DNA of 64,000 bases from contig OZ316891.1 in the NCBI GenBank assembly GCA_973895155.1, forward strand, positions 18,910,001-18,974,000, given 5' to 3'. This DNA is from Marsupella aquatica (Eukaryota > Marchantiophyta). Below are positions 19,300 to 31,859 of this stretch, one piece after another. The stretch's first letter is position 1. Every line of letters starts with the position of its first letter. Made by a program: the position numbers and the translations under genes. The notes under the pieces were generated by a model, which saw nothing but the letters and a program-made list of their open reading frames with translations, searched no databases and had not been told where the DNA came from.

Positions 19300-20657
19300 C
19301 AAGATGAGATGGCTCAATTGTGGCATTCCAGAATGGGACACATGAGTGAAAAAGGGTTGGCAATACTTCGTCAGAAAGAACTTCAATCTTTCTAATTTGG
19401 AATCTTCTAAGTTAGATTTTTGTGAACATTGTGTGCTTGGGAAGCAGCACAGGAGAACCTTTGGTGTTAGAACGCACAATACCAAAGCAATACTTGATTA
19501 TGTACAGAGTGATGTGTGGGGTCCAGCCCCAACTCCCTCACATTCTAGAAAACTATACTATGTCACCTTCATTGATGATTACTCAAGGTTTGTGTGGATC
19601 ACATTTCTACACGATAAGTCTGAAGTCTTCCACGCTTTTAAGGAGTGGAAAGCCCAAGTTGACTATCACACTATATACAAGGTGATAAATCTGTGATCAG
19701 ATAACGGCAAGGAGTATAGTTCAAGTGAATTTGAATTGTACTGTGCAGAGCAGGGGATTACTCGCCATCTCATGACAATTTATACTCCTCAACAGAATGG
19801 TGTTTTTGAGCGGCTCAACCAAATACTATTGGAGAGATCAAGAAGTATGTTGAGCCAATCGGGTTTATCGCATGAAGGTGGTGGCGCCGTCAATTTCCTT
19901 ATTTGCTGTCAGATACGTTGAGTATATTTGCAGAGTGACTCACGAGCACTCATTCGACTTTTATTGAGACGGCGCACAATCCTTGTGTCTGCTCCCGGCT
20001 CTCAAAATTCCTTCTCAAATGCGACCTTGAGGAGCGGCCAATTCTGCTGAGTGGGTACATCCAACACCATGTACCACTTCAACGCCTCGCCTTTAATCAA
20101 TCCTTGGAACATCCGCTTTTTGGTGTCATCATCTGCTTCTTCGTTCTGGGCTTTGTAAAGAAGGGCCAAAGCTGGTCACTGAGATGGGATTGGAGCATGG
20201 AAAAATGGCTCTTCGTTGTGACAACCAGAGTGCGTTTCACCTAGCTATTAACCAGGTTATGGATAGCAGGGTGAAGCACATTGACACCAGGTACCATTTT
20301 ATTAGGTAAACAATGTATGATAAAATATTTAAGCTAGTCAAGATTGATGGAAAGCTCAACCCGACTGATGCTTTTACCAAAGTGATTCCTTTGGAGAGTT
20401 ACTCAAGACACCGTGCTACTTTGCAAGTTTTGCATTTGCAGCACTAGGAGAGTAACTTTACAATATATAATTTTTGTATATGGGTTACTCAATCCTATTA
20501 TGGCTATGGCTTAATTCTAGTTAACCCTTAGTTAACCTTAGTAAATGGTTTTTAGGGGGACACCTATGATTTTAGGTGATTGTCTAGAATTTCCCGTTGA
20601 GTATCTCATATGGATAACAAAAATTGCAGTCCCCAAGACTAGAGTCAAGGGGGAGTT
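19300..20657 (+). pseudogene. Ty1/copia retrotransposon polyprotein remnant
   Basis: Starts with the GAG-pre-integrase/integrase zinc module (LWHSRMGHMSEKGLAILR, then CEHCVLGKQHR after a frameshift). The integrase core follows (SDVWGPAPTPS, YYVTFIDDYSRFVWI, SDNGKEYSSSEF, TPQQNGVFERLNQ), with a TGA stop at 19694-19696. Sequence is lost at ~19920. The C-terminal RNase H end resumes at ~20180-20446 (RCDNQSAFHLAIN, SRVKHIDTRYHFIR, NPTDAFTKVIPLE). Reverse transcriptase is missing. A foreign gag fragment sits in the gap. Confidence 0.85.
19975..20165 (-). mobile_element. Ty3/gypsy gag fragment inside the copia remnant
   Basis: The minus strand encodes LYKAQNEEADDDTKKRMFQG followed by LIKGEALKWYMVLD and QQNWPLLKVAFEKEF, typical of the Retrotrans_gag domain. 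It is opposite in orientation to the surrounding copia sequence and replaces its reverse transcriptase region. Confidence 0.65.
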
Positions 20658-20945
20658 TGTTAAGGATTGCTCTTAGTCTTGTGACTCAAAGGTTATAGCA
20701 ATTAGGTTAACCTCAGTTAGGGACTTAGCTGAGGTTAGGTTAGTCGTGTGTGACCTTGCATATATGCCAGGGCTAGTGTACGTAAGCCGCTGGTATATAG
20801 TGCTTGCTCATTGTAACAAAGCAACTTGAGGAAGAGAGAGAGCATGTGTGTTTGACTACTCTGAAGTAAAGTTGTTATGTTCGTGTGGACGTAGCCTTGG
20901 AGAAGAGGTGAACCACATATGAATTGTGTCAACTACGGGAGTATG
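20658..20945 (+). mobile_element. Copia 3' LTR
   Basis: A polypurine tract (AAGGGGGAG, 20647-20655) precedes TGTTAAGGATTGCTC at 20658, the expected LTR start. The LTR has a TATA-like GGTATATAG near 20790 and a GAAGAGAGAGAG leader. Its end is not exact; the familiar GTGAACCAC block near the LTR end is at ~20908. The matching 5' LTR is absent. Confidence 0.65.
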
Positions 20946-22198
20946 TGATGAGTCATGATTGTATCGTCATGAAGGAAGATGTCATAATTCAATGCAATTG
21001 ACCACAGCCAGTTTGTTAGCTCCTCAAAACTTGAAGCTCTTGTTTTGGGGGGCATTGTTTCCCACAATGCCTTGTAAACACTTTACTATATACATAATAC
21101 ATCAGGATGAGATTTCAGCACGGGATACCATTAACTTAATGCCCTTTGGGATTTTTCTCTTTGTAATTGTTGAGTTAAAAGTTCTTCTCTACTTTTATTA
21201 AAATTGATACAAACAAGGATTATTACTTAGGCATTTAATCGTATTAAAGTCAATATTTGTATCATTTTGAAGAATTCCTATATTGTTATCACAACAAGTA
21301 AAAATGAAAATCTGATGGGCTTTTTCAGTGTATTAGGGTCGAGCATTATGGGCAATAATAACCCCTGAAAACTTGAGCCCAGGGCCCTGGCTAGTTAAAT
21401 GTGGGGGCATTATAAGTCATGATGCATGTAAACACAAGTGAACATTACTAACTTACTAATACATTACTCTGTGGTTAGCACTAGAGAACAGGTATTTGTA
21501 ATGCAAAACGGCCAGAAATTTATTTGTTACTTAATGCAGTGCCTTGCTATCCTATGGAAAAAAAACCAATGCCATCTTCAATTTGTCAAAATCTTAGGGG
21601 TCTCAGTCACTATATCTATATCTAACCCATAGAAATTTGCCCTTATGAAGTTTATAGCCTTATTCTTGGAATAAGTCAAAAATTTGATGAAAGGACTATT
21701 GTATTTACAAGACTCAAATTGAATTTAAGCAACCATACAGTTATTCCACACAAATTTATAAATCTTCCTTTAGAATCATGAAAACTGTCTTATTATTCAT
21801 TGCACATAATTAATGAGCTAACTTTGAGGAAGTGAAATCCCTAAGGTCAAATCGTTGCCCCCCATTGTTGCAATCAAGATAATTGTCAAGCTCATCTACC
21901 GGTCTTAGCAACATGAAAGATTCAAATATCCTTTGTTTCAAGATGTGCTACAATAAGGTGTGCACTTCCTAGATAGATGATCATGAAGATGGTTCAATTG
22001 CTTCCATCCGTGAATAGACAAAATAAAACCTCCTAATATTTGATAACATGACATAAGTCAGAAGAATCACTAAGAATACATATATCATCGGGACTCCAAG
22101 AATTAAGAGAACCAGTCTCTACCTAGCTACAAGACAACGTTTTGGATGTTTGGATTTGAACAGCCTTTGGAGAACAATGGATTTTTGGCTGGAAACTC
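20946..22198. other. AT-rich stretch without a gene
   Basis: No sustained frame, RNA gene or clear repeat was recognised. Confidence 0.5.
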
Positions 22199-22436
22199 GG
22201 GGGGTCACTTCCATGGAAGTGGCATATCATGTGCGACGAAGTATAGGGCCATTTAAATGGTTTTGGCGGAAGACTTATTAAGTCTTCTATGGAAATATAA
22301 GGTTGTTTAATTGCAAAATGCATACGTGTCATCACATGATTGGTGCCGTACAACTTTCTAGAAAATGACTTAGGGGGGTCATAAATGACCCAAACCGTCG
22401 CACGTGATGTATGACCCTTCATATAGTGACCCCCCC
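22199..22436. mobile_element. MITE-like foldback element, ~238 bp
   Basis: The ends are inverted copies of ~40 bp: GGGGGGTCACTTCCATGGAA at 22199, and the reverse complement GGGGGGTCACTATATGAAGG from 22436. Both arms reach a shared CATCACGTGCGACG-like block. No coding capacity. Outside lie two direct copies of GAACAATGGATTTTTG (22172 and 22447), which are too far from the termini to be a simple target duplication. Confidence 0.6.
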
Positions 22437-23660
22437 AGACTGGAAAGAACAATGGATTTTTGCCTGGAATTATAGACTATTCTATGTACACCGGCAGCGT
22501 ACAATTAATCTGTGGACCCCCATGTTATTTTAGAGGCACTTATCTAGAAATCGAAGCCTAGATGGACCTCCAAATTAAATCGAAGAAAAAAATTCAAAAA
22601 TGGACAAGCCAATGTTCGACACTTGAAACAGTTGCCAAACTTACCAAGGGCAACCATAATTAACATCAATCACAAAACCAATTGCAATGTGAATCTAACT
22701 GTTTATGTGTGGGTAGCTTAATTGCCCACTTCAACAACATAGTGCTCGACGGTTTCCTCCACGATAGTGAAGGGATGTTGGATGCACTCAAGTTGCATTG
22801 AAAGTAATCATTTTTCAATTCCTACACGCAGATAGATGACAAGAGAGAAGTCATCGGTGTCATCAAATCACTAACTTTGCATAATTGGTCAAGACAAAAA
22901 GTTTCATGGAAACAAATCTCCAATTGTAGAATTCAGAATCGATCAAAAGCTAGAGAAATTTAGAAACTCATGACCAATTTAGTACTTGATAAATTCTCTC
23001 AATGTCACACTCATTGGAAAGCTAGAGAACATTGGAAACTTATAATCTCCTCAGAACTCAACTAAATCTATCAATGTTAACGTTCATTGAAAAACTAAAG
23101 AAATTTTGAAATTCATAATCTTCTTAGTACTCGATAAAATCTGTCAATTTTAGGTTCATTCTCATGGAAGGGGGCAACATTTAAGGGGTTGTACAACAAA
23201 GATTTCTATTCACGTTAGAGATTATGAAATCACGGGTAAAATATAATTTTCAAATTACTTACTCAATTCTTATCTAATGGTGACAATGTTGAGCTTATCA
23301 GGACCGTCTCTTCAAGATCTTTCCAATGCCATATTATACGTGAATTTTCATTATGATTTGACTCAACAATGTCAAATCAAAAATTGCTGCTGAGGAAATT
23401 TTATGTTTTGAATAAATATAAATATAAATAAAACTATTATTGGGAGCAGTTTTACTTCACTCTTTTGTCTTTTGATTTGCAGGTCAATCTCTTTTGCATT
23501 CTTTTTTATGGCATGGCATCCCACAGCAAAGTTGCCACAAACACAAATACAGAAGTTAATTTTATCCAAAAACAAGTATGTTCCTGTTTGCAACGTGCCA
23601 TGATGACATGGCGCACTATGGAGCCAGGAAAACAAGGGCAGCTGGATTGGGGGATTGGGT
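22437..23660. other. AT-rich stretch without a gene
   Basis: No supported gene. Imperfect repeats of GAAAAACTAAAGAAATTT...CATAATC-type phrases occur at 22930-23160, suggesting an old degenerate tandem array of ~60-80 bp. Confidence 0.4.
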
Positions 23661-23664
23661 ATAG

Positions 23665-23970
23665 TAATTTCACATCAAAATATGACATATAGGAGTACAC
23701 ACATCACTCCATGATAAACCTCATTATTATTATTTTAAGTGCACACCTTATATTAGCACATCTAGCTAGATTGGGTAAATTTCACATCAAAATATGACAT
23801 ATATAGGAGTACACACATCACTCTATGATAAACCTTATTATTCCTTTAAAAGTGCGCACCTTATATTAGCACATCTAGCTAGATTGGGTAAATTTCATAT
23901 AGGAGTACACACATCAGTCCATGATACACCTCATTATTCCTTTAAAAGTGCACACCTCATATTAGCACAT
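23665..23970 (+). repeat. Three-copy tandem repeat, ~112 bp period
   Basis: TATTAGCACATCT occurs at 23751, 23863 and 23960. The first interval is 112 bp. The second is 97 bp because ~15 bp (ACATCAAAATATGAC) are missing from the last unit. Each unit carries AGGAGTACACACATCA and ATTGGGTAAATTTCA. Confidence 0.85.
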
Positions 23971-23984
23971 CTTGATGTGTGATT

Positions 23985-24550
23985 TTGATGTGTGATTACG
24001 GGCACGGAGCTCGATCAATAGATGATTTCTCAGGACTCTCCAAGAGTTTGAAGCGGGCAGCAATAGTGAGTTCAAGAATCCACTCCAGTAGTAACGACTC
24101 AGGGAATATTGTACCCCTGATTGTACCCTGTTGGACAATTTTCAGGCACCCCATGAATGATTTTTGACAATATCAAAGAAACAAATGATTCTTGCGCTAG
24201 GGTCGCTTCAGTATTGGGTGCGGATGGCTCCGTGGCTCAGACGCCAGGCCCCTCAGTGCAGCATCAAGGCAAAGTGCTTATGCTCATCAGGAATTCCAGC
24301 AGGTAGGACAACTCGGGGAAGGGCTGTCTGTGAGACTTCGTATACTTGTGGAGGAGAATGAAAGAATCATGTATTCTGGATCGATCCGGACACGTTTCAC
24401 ACCTGGTACGTGGAGTCAATCCTAGAAAGGCCTTTTCAGTGGCGCGAGCTTGGGGGGAAACTTGTCGCGCGTGTGGAGTGGAAAGGCAATCAGCAGGAAC
24501 CGGATCTCATCGCACTGTGTGCACTGTACTATATACAGGCTCGAGCTGAG
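23985..24550 (+). pseudogene. Possible degraded coding region, unrecognised
   Basis: Higher GC content than its surroundings and several protein-like phrases in shifting frames: ARSIDDFSGLSKSLKRAA, NDSCARVASVLGADGSVA, and a helical AYAHQEFQQVGQLGEG followed by RLRILVEENERIM that resembles a coiled-coil protein. No continuous frame and no clear splice pattern joins them. It may be a broken gene copy or part of an unannotated spliced gene; no function can be given. Confidence 0.25.
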
Positions 24551-26190
24551 CCCACCGGTAATTGATGGGAACGAAGAGGAGATTCGAGTGCTGGACAATT
24601 AGCGAAACTCTTTCTACAAAGTAATCTGCCATCAGCAGAAGGTCCCTGACCCTCAATTTTGGCCCGGCCCCAAATCATTTGTGTCGGTTATACAGATACC
24701 GTCCTTTGCACATTTGGCTTGTATGATCGGTAAATTGAAAGCTAGCGCCATGCCATCTGCATCCGTCTGTGTTTGCTGTCGGTGACAAGGACTCGGCTTC
24801 CAACATGGGAATTGGGAAGGCATACATGATCAGCATGAAAACCCCACGCTCCAGAGTCCAGACCAACACATGCACTTAACTCAATGCAAAGCGTTCGCTA
24901 TGCAATGACACTCCATGATTGTTTACGTTTTCACACTTTGCCTCCCCGTTCGACAACAATCATGTCGGAAGATGGCCGGCCGGGCCCTTTGCAAGGCACA
25001 CAAATTCCCCAAATCCTTAACGCCCTTTTGCATTTACGACACTCTCTCATGATATGCCCTGTAGTAATAAATATGTGGGCTTCTTGTTATGAACGACAAT
25101 CCCTCAGGAAAAAGTATTCAGGGTACAAGACATGCACAAGATCTCAAGTTGGGACTGCAGCCCGTGTGTTGGACAGGTATAATTTGCTAAATTGGTGGGG
25201 GCCCACTATGAAAAGGCTCCCTTTTGGGCCCCCCTTTTTGTATGCTGCCCACTATGAAAAGGCTCCTTTTTGGGGCCCCTTGTTTGTATGCTGGCTATTT
25301 GAATGGAATTCATTTGGTTTTGTCGAGGCAAAAAAAAAAGGCTTCTTGTTGCCGAGAGTTTCCATGAGTACTCGGTGCATGAGGCCTCTCCGCCTGCGCC
25401 GTTGCCAATGTTAAATTCTCGTCACCAACGAGCCACGACTGCTGCCGTGGAATAGAATTCTGGGTTTATCGGTTTGTAACTAAGTGGTTTCAGGGTGAGA
25501 AATTATTGTCTGTGCATTTATTGATTGTCCCTCCCTTCCAAACGACCCTCCCTTGTAACACTTCCGCTGGAACATTGCACCTCGGTCATTCTCCTCAACC
25601 ATTGCAGTTCAGGTCGGCCACTGCAAGAACACATCAATGAACACTGTATTCTGCCCACCGGTGCGGTTTCACATGATCCGAACCAACGACTTGCTCTTTC
25701 GCAGGAGCGAAATTGCTCGAAAACATGTGTGATTTCGGGGCTAAATGATGGACACGAATTAATGGCATCGCGCGTTTCTTCTCACCAACATCTCCGGGCA
25801 GCACACTACGTCTAAGTAGCAAAGACCAATATTGTTGTTAGACGTGACTCGGAGGGACATATACTTTGGATTCATTATGAGGAAAGAAGCTAACTCTGAA
25901 AGATTCTATATTACAATCCAAGTGCCCCAAAAACAAAGGATGCCCAGACATTTTGTATTTTTCTCAAGGGGAAACCGCTTAGGAGCAAGCCGAGCAAGGA
26001 TGTCTAGCGATTAGCTTACAAGCCTCTAACGCAGTCCAACCATTCCATGTAGCCATCTGTGGAGTAGATGGACACAAAAACTTAGTGGATCATCGATGAC
26101 AGAGAAGTGATCAGTATCGTAGACTTCGCGGTCAGGTTCAGTGTGAAATAAACCTGAAGGCATTCATATCTTCAGTTTCACAAATGAACA
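24551..26190. other. Stretch without a supported gene
   Basis: The 176-codon frame at 24884-25414 has no recognisable domain and includes a 46-bp local duplication (GCCCACTATG at 25201 and 25247), so it is more likely chance. Confidence 0.4.
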
Positions 26191-26214
26191 AATTATACTA
26201 TACGAGCTTAATCG

Positions 26215-26530
26215 CAGGGCGTTTCACATTAAGATGTTGTTGCAAAAATAATATGTAAATATGTTATTGTATTTAAGATGTTGTTAAATAAAATATATTT
26301 AATTAAAATATATGGTTGTTCAAAATATATCTTTAAGTAAAATATGTTATCGCCCAAAGATGTAGCTTATTAAAAGATATCATTCTGCGGAAGAAGGTCA
26401 ATGGGTAATAGATGACATTGGCTAAAAGTGTAGCTGGAAAAATATCACGGTGCAAAAAATATATTTGTTAGAAAAGATCTCATTGTTTAAAAACAGTGAA
26501 AGATATCATGACACAAAGGGAGGCAACAAC
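26215..26530 (-). repeat. Degenerate AACAACATCTT-type repeat, inverted
   Basis: On the minus strand this reads as repeated phrases near AACAACATCTT and GATATCTTT, the same family as 30720-30960 and 48240-49260 on the plus strand. Confidence 0.5.
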
Positions 26531-27308
26531 CACCAATGCACAACAAAATGAGAATTGTTTTTTTATCGTTTTTGTCCTTTTTAACCTTAATACCCCGGCT
26601 GTATGTGTAGTGCATGTATGTGATACTCTCCCAGATGCTCAGTTTCGACGACAAGGATAGCTAAATTGTAAAGCTGACAACTACAAGATGCCAGCAGACA
26701 AACGTGCAAGCATAAAAATGTCCTGCAAATCCCCGTGCGAATAAAACAAGCAATATGCATTTTTAGAAGCTCAAAGAATTGCAGGGGGGAGGAAATTTGT
26801 TTTTTAAAGCACTTTTTCCATAAGATGGTCAACTACAGGAACTGGTTTTCTCTGCCTGCCCCACTGGAATTGCTACAGTATCGAAGGTAATGAGCTTAGT
26901 TTGGAAGTCCCAAAGAGAAAAAGGACCGATTTAGTAAAACTGGGCGAAGCAAACGAGGTCCAGCCACGACGAACACCAAACGATAAAGAAGATGCCAAAC
27001 TGGAACAGATCGAAAGTGACAAAGTGAGAATCAGTGACCAATGTACTAAAAAAGTACCAACAAGGTACAATGGAATAAAAGCAAAGAGGGCTAAAGTGGA
27101 TAAACGCCAAACTCCACAAGAGACGAGAAAAACTGCCTCACATTGCTACAAGAGTCTGAAAGATACTACACCCAAAGAATGAACTTGGTATCAAGGCCAC
27201 CCATAGACCCTACTTTCCAAGGGTCTGAGTTTGGAATAGTAGTAAAGACAGTCTGACTGAAGATAATAACAAAGTAGGACCAGGCAGCTACTATTGGCAA
27301 GTTTGTCA
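26531..27308. other. Stretch without a supported gene
   Basis: A Lys/Arg-rich 93-codon frame (26901-27182, plus) has no recognised domain; its coding status is doubtful. Confidence 0.35.
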
Positions 27309-27323
27309 CCCCCCCCCCCCCCC
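27309..27323 (+). repeat. Poly-C tract (15 C)
   Basis: An uninterrupted C run, the longest G/C homopolymer noticed in the window; its length may be unreliable in the assembly. Confidence 0.9.
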
Positions 27324-27609
27324 TCCCTCTTAACCCGTAGCTGGGTCCCCTAACTGGGCCATGAGGTGGTAACTCAGGCCCATGGCCCAGTTATGAGACC
27401 CCCTGATAAGTTGTAATCCTGGCCAGATTTTGGGGCCATCTTGCATGTGATGGTTCTCAAAAAAGTGGAGTGATGGTACCTTTGACTGAGTGAGACTTTC
27501 ATACCTCAATCCCCTCATGAGGCAGTCCTGAGGGCAACATTTTGGCGTATTCAAGGGCAAGGGCAGGAAAGTTCCCAGCCCTTCAAGTCCCTGCCATTGA
27601 TTTGTGAAC

Positions 27610-28205
27610 TCAGGGGGCCTCACTCCAAGAGGGGGTCTCATATCACATGCAAAGTTTTGGGGGAATCTTTTGGCCCCAGTCCCACTAAAATATCTTCACA
27701 CCCTTGTGAACGGACCCCCCTCTAGTACCCGTTGTCAGTATTTTTCTATCAATTAAACTTCTCTTGTTACTTAGAAAAATGATGATTTGAGCAATACTTT
27801 AGATCCATTATAAAATATCAATTTCAGAGATTGTAATTAGTTACAATATAACTATGCTTCATTAGAATGTGCACCATAGCGGGAGAAACGACAAACCCAA
27901 AGCACCAAGCAAGAGAGACAATGGGGAACAAGACTCACAAGAGAGAGCTAGGCGCAAAAAATACCGTAAGCCAAATGAAGGAACAAAACGGGAGGCATCT
28001 AGTGCCAGGGCTTTTGACGCCTAACTTTTTGGAGTATTCTCACATTAGCTAAAACACCTATGATACTTATAATTGTAAAAATTGGATTTAAACACACCTA
28101 AAGTTCTTTCACAAATGTTTTAAAGTATTTCATTAATTAAACCGTATTATTATTTGTGGGTGATGGATAAGTCAGAAGACTATAACTGAGGACCCCGGGT
28201 TTGAA
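27610..28205 (+). repeat. Dispersed repeat F, copy 2
   Basis: Matches 18882-19190 at both ends (GGGGGCCTCACTCCAAGAGG and TTATAATTGTAAAAATTGG) but with about 340 bp of unrelated sequence between, so it is an interrupted or differently deleted copy. Confidence 0.55.
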
Positions 28206-29830
28206 AATAGGACAAAGTAACACAGATCCTTTGGACAAGTAACTTTTAGGCTGCATATTTGGGAACATTGAGGGTCAGATAGTCAAGAACTTTTATAAGC
28301 AAGACAGCCCTTAAATATGCCCTGAAATTGCTCAGTCACTGGAGATTTCACCAACTGTATTGTAATTTAGTGAACTCTTCGTTTTTCACCACATTCAAGC
28401 ATGAGTCTCATCTCAATTTGGTGTTGATCATCTGATCTTAAATGGGATTATCATAAGGCCCCACCTGTGCCTCCACCGGGTTGGTGATCTCCATTACATC
28501 ACACATTTGGGCTAGCCTTTAGTTAGTTTGGTTGCTACATCATTATGTTCTTTCTATAACCCTCCACTTGGTCTTGCATGTGCCTTGTCCCTAAATTGGA
28601 TATGCTTTGTTTATGTGACAAGTTATCTCGTCAAGGTGCAAGCCGACAAACGTGTGATAATAGCAACAAATTTATTTATCAACAAGACCTAACTACCACT
28701 GCACGCTTCAAAATTGGCCCTTAGGGCCCACTAAACTAAGACATGCAATAGCAACTGCATACCCAAATTTGATGGACCTTCCACACATTTGAATGTTACT
28801 ATACTCCTCCCCACAAGAAAAATTATAAATTTGTCTCTACAAGTTACCGGAATCAGCAAAATGAGATTGAATATTAACAGAAATGATGACAAAAATCATT
28901 GTTTTTGACATACATAATATCTCATAATTCTTTCCATCCACAAAATTATTGTGGGGCCCTAAAGTCATGATCTAGAGGCTTCACTTTAAGAGTGTAGACC
29001 CCAAACTTTAGCTTCTCATTGGGATGAGTTAGACACGTATCTTTAAGTTTGAAATTTATGAATTACTCCTGCAATGTTTTGGATGAAGGTGTCTCTTGTT
29101 TTCCAGAGGGCCTGTGGCTTGGTGCTGACTTGCAATAGATCATAACCTGTATTGTAATGGATTGTGCAATGATAGTACAGTGGCAACATATCTCTGTTTT
29201 TTACTCTCAGTAACATAAGTAACACTCGCATGCTAGAGAATAAGGAACGCTTCTATCTTGGAGAATTAGGAGGACTATTTTGGTAAATTTGGTGACTTGT
29301 GAGGGTCATTTGGGGGGTCATTTGGTCATTTTCCGGATATTATGATGGATGGATATAAGAAATCTTCAGTGTTCATTGGCCAACTGAGTTGAACATTCCT
29401 AACAGAAGTTTTGATGATAAACCCATGGAATCTATAACAGTTTCAAGGCAAAAACAAATGGTATCTGCCAAACCTGAAGTCGACATCAGCTACAAGACAA
29501 TGCTCCTCCCTGGCCGAGACAGAGCGATTTGAATAGGAACCCCACATCTAAGGTGTAACAAGGGGAATGATTCTCACCAAAGTTTGCACTTCGAGATATT
29601 AATTGAAAGCGGTCTTTGTTGGGTTGGGTTTCTTGCCTTTGGGATGTTGTCGCTTGCCTATATAGAGCTTTTTGTTATCAAGAACTACAGTATAATAAGA
29701 GGTTGCGTCAAAAAATGGAGTGGTCATCATTGAAATTTGCAGGGCACAGAAATTGAAAATCTGGTTAAAGATAAGGAATAAAGCCAAAGTGTGAATTTAG
29801 TTTAGTGTGACTCAAAAAGAGTTGCACCAT
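28206..29830. other. AT-rich stretch without a gene
   Basis: Nothing recognised except a short block at 28970-29035 (TAGAGGCTTCACTTTAAGAG) that loosely recurs at 55760-55830. Confidence 0.4.
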
Positions 29831-29835
29831 TGTTC

Positions 29836-30030
29836 AAGCAAAAAATAATCACACAAGACTACTACAAGAAAGTGAAAGACTTTAACACAATGCACGAGTA
29901 TGAAGGAGGATACTCCCTCCATGATCCATGCAAAAAATAATCACACAATGTTCCGACAAAAAAGTGAAAGACTTTAACACAATGCAGGAGTATGAAGGAG
30001 GATACTCCCTCCATGATCCATGCAAGGAAA
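29836..30030 (+). repeat. 92-bp tandem duplication
   Basis: GTGAAAGACTTTAACACAAT starts at 29872 and again at 29964. Both units end in GGAGGATACTCCCTCCATGA. A separate 25-bp duplication (GTGGTAGGAGGAGTTTAACT) follows at ~30098-30140. Confidence 0.9.
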
Positions 30031-30719
30031 TATTGTACATACTCAAATGCAAATAAGTATTATACATATTCAATACTGTAATAATTTTGTGTAAGAGTGG
30101 TAGGAGGAGTTTAACTTACTAGTGGTAGGAGGAGTTTAACTTAGTGCAAATAACATTTTAGTCAATAGAGTATTGGATACACTAATCAATAAAAAAAACT
30201 ATTCTCCTAATATTTGTGTTGATTTTTACAATCATTTGCAGTGTCATTTTCAATGTCAACAAACAAAAAGCAATAAGGCCCAAAGCCATGGTAAAGAGCA
30301 TGGCATGGGCGTTGATGGCAACGTGCTCGGTGAGGGGCACAATTGCAAGATAGGGCAGCCCCTCCAAGGGCTCCAGCCTTGTATGGGTGGGGGGGGTGAG
30401 CAAGTGGAGTGGAGTTGGTGCATAAGAAAGGAGGAGACCAAAAATAGTGAAAATGGGGGAAGACGGGGTTAGGGTTTAGTAGAAACAGAAGAGACAAAAG
30501 GGAAGAAAAAGGGAAGAAAAAAAAACACCTCTCATTTTGTTATTTTGTGGTGGTCATGGTCAGTCTTTTGTGCAAATGACATCTTTCATTCAAGAATATT
30601 TTTTGTGCAAGGAGAAATGGAAAAATGAAGAGGGAAAAATAAAGAAAAATAACTATTTTCATTTTATCAAACTTTTGTGGCTGCTATAGTCAGTATGTTG
30701 CACAATGATATCTTTCACA

Positions 30720-30965
30720 CGCAATATTATATTTTAACCAACAAATTTTTGTATTCAACGTTATGTTTTGTACCATGATATATTTCTCAACAACATCTTT
30801 AGCTCAATGATATCTTTAACTAAAAGACATCTTCACATAATAATATCTTTGGTGAAATGATTTTTTTGTCTTAACAACATCATTTTATTTCATGAGATAT
30901 TTCACATAACTATCTATTTTTCTTAACGACGTCTTTTTCTTATTGACATCTTGTGTGCAAGGCAC
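30720..30965 (+). repeat. Degenerate AACAACATCTTT repeat block
   Basis: About ten short phrases such as CAACAACATCTTTAGCTCAA and AATGATATCTTTAACTAAAA follow one another with a spacing of roughly 20-35 bp. It ends with GTGCAAGGCACAG...TTGAGCTA, the same ending as the 48-49 kb block (GTGCAACGCACAGGTATTGA), which supports a common element. Confidence 0.6.
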
Positions 30966-31064
30966 AGATGTTGAGCTACTTTGGCAATGTTATAGATAGG
31001 ATTCTCTGCCTGTAGCATTTGCAATTTGGCCCCAGCTTACAAAAGCAAGAAATTTGAAGGCGTC

Positions 31065-31620
31065 AAAAACAATAATGCATCCTATTTGATTGTGATGGGG
31101 CCCCAAGAATCAATTTGCTCGGAATTTGTCCTTAAAACACTATAAACTCAGAATATTGGTTCAGGCTATTGTGTTTCACTTTGTGAACAAGAATGCATCC
31201 TATTTGGCTGAACTTTGATTCAGTTTTGTGATGGGGCCCCAAGAATGAAATTGCTCCGAACTCGAGATATTGGTTCAAGTTATTGTGTTTCACTTTGTGT
31301 TGTAATTCACTTCTCAGAATTTTATAAAGCCTGCTGGTTACATTTGAGTGGCAAAATTTTACCTAATTTCACCTCAGTCAAAGCCTGAGGCAGCTTTGGC
31401 TAAAATTGGCACCCTTTTGTCTCCATGCCCCAGTTTCTCACCCAGCCACCACCCGATAGCCACAATCTGGTCAACCCGTTAGACCCATATGAATCGGGGA
31501 TGCATACTCGTGGAGTTTGAGAGGGTGTGATGTGTGATGCTCAAGTGATGAAGTGGGGATGCATGCTCCTGGAGTTTGAGAGGGTGTGATGCTCAAGTGT
31601 GCTGCTTTATCAAATATGCA
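31065..31620 (+). repeat. Two adjacent local duplications
   Basis: ATGCATCCTATTTG...GATGGGGCCCCAAGAAT...GAATATTGGTTCA occurs at 31075-31185 and again at 31191-31310. A ~60-bp unit with GGGATGCAT.CTC.TGGAGTTTGA is duplicated at 31496-31600. Confidence 0.75.
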
Positions 31621-31725
31621 TGCGCCACTACTTCAATGTGGAGTAACAAACTAAATGGTAACCTACATTAGTGAACTCCAGGAGAATGCATGCCCCATTC
31701 ACATGGGTCGGTTGAAATTTCACAT

Positions 31726-31765
31726 CGGTAGGTTCAATCTGAAATCCATTTCAGATTCAACCGAC
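31726..31765. repeat. Short hairpin
   Basis: GGTTCAATCTGAAAT and ATTTCAGATTCAACC form a 15-bp stem with one mismatch and a 2-nt loop. Nearby GGTCGGTTGAA words (31706, 31797) repeat the arm. Confidence 0.6.
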
Positions 31766-31859
31766 CATGTATTCCGGTAAGGTCTTCAGCAAAACTGGTC
31801 GGTTGAATCTATAATCCAACCTTATGTTGTCTGAAGGGGATAAAGTCGTTAACCTACCA

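Noticed and set aside
24884-25414. 176-codon frame
   Set aside because: No recognisable domain and contains a local 46-bp nucleotide duplication; probably chance.
26901-27182. Basic 93-codon frame
   Set aside because: No similarity recognised; base composition alone can explain it.
29900-30020. TACTCCCTCC words resembling Stowaway MITE ends
   Set aside because: They occur inside a 92-bp tandem duplication, with no inverted partner or TA target pair at proper distance.
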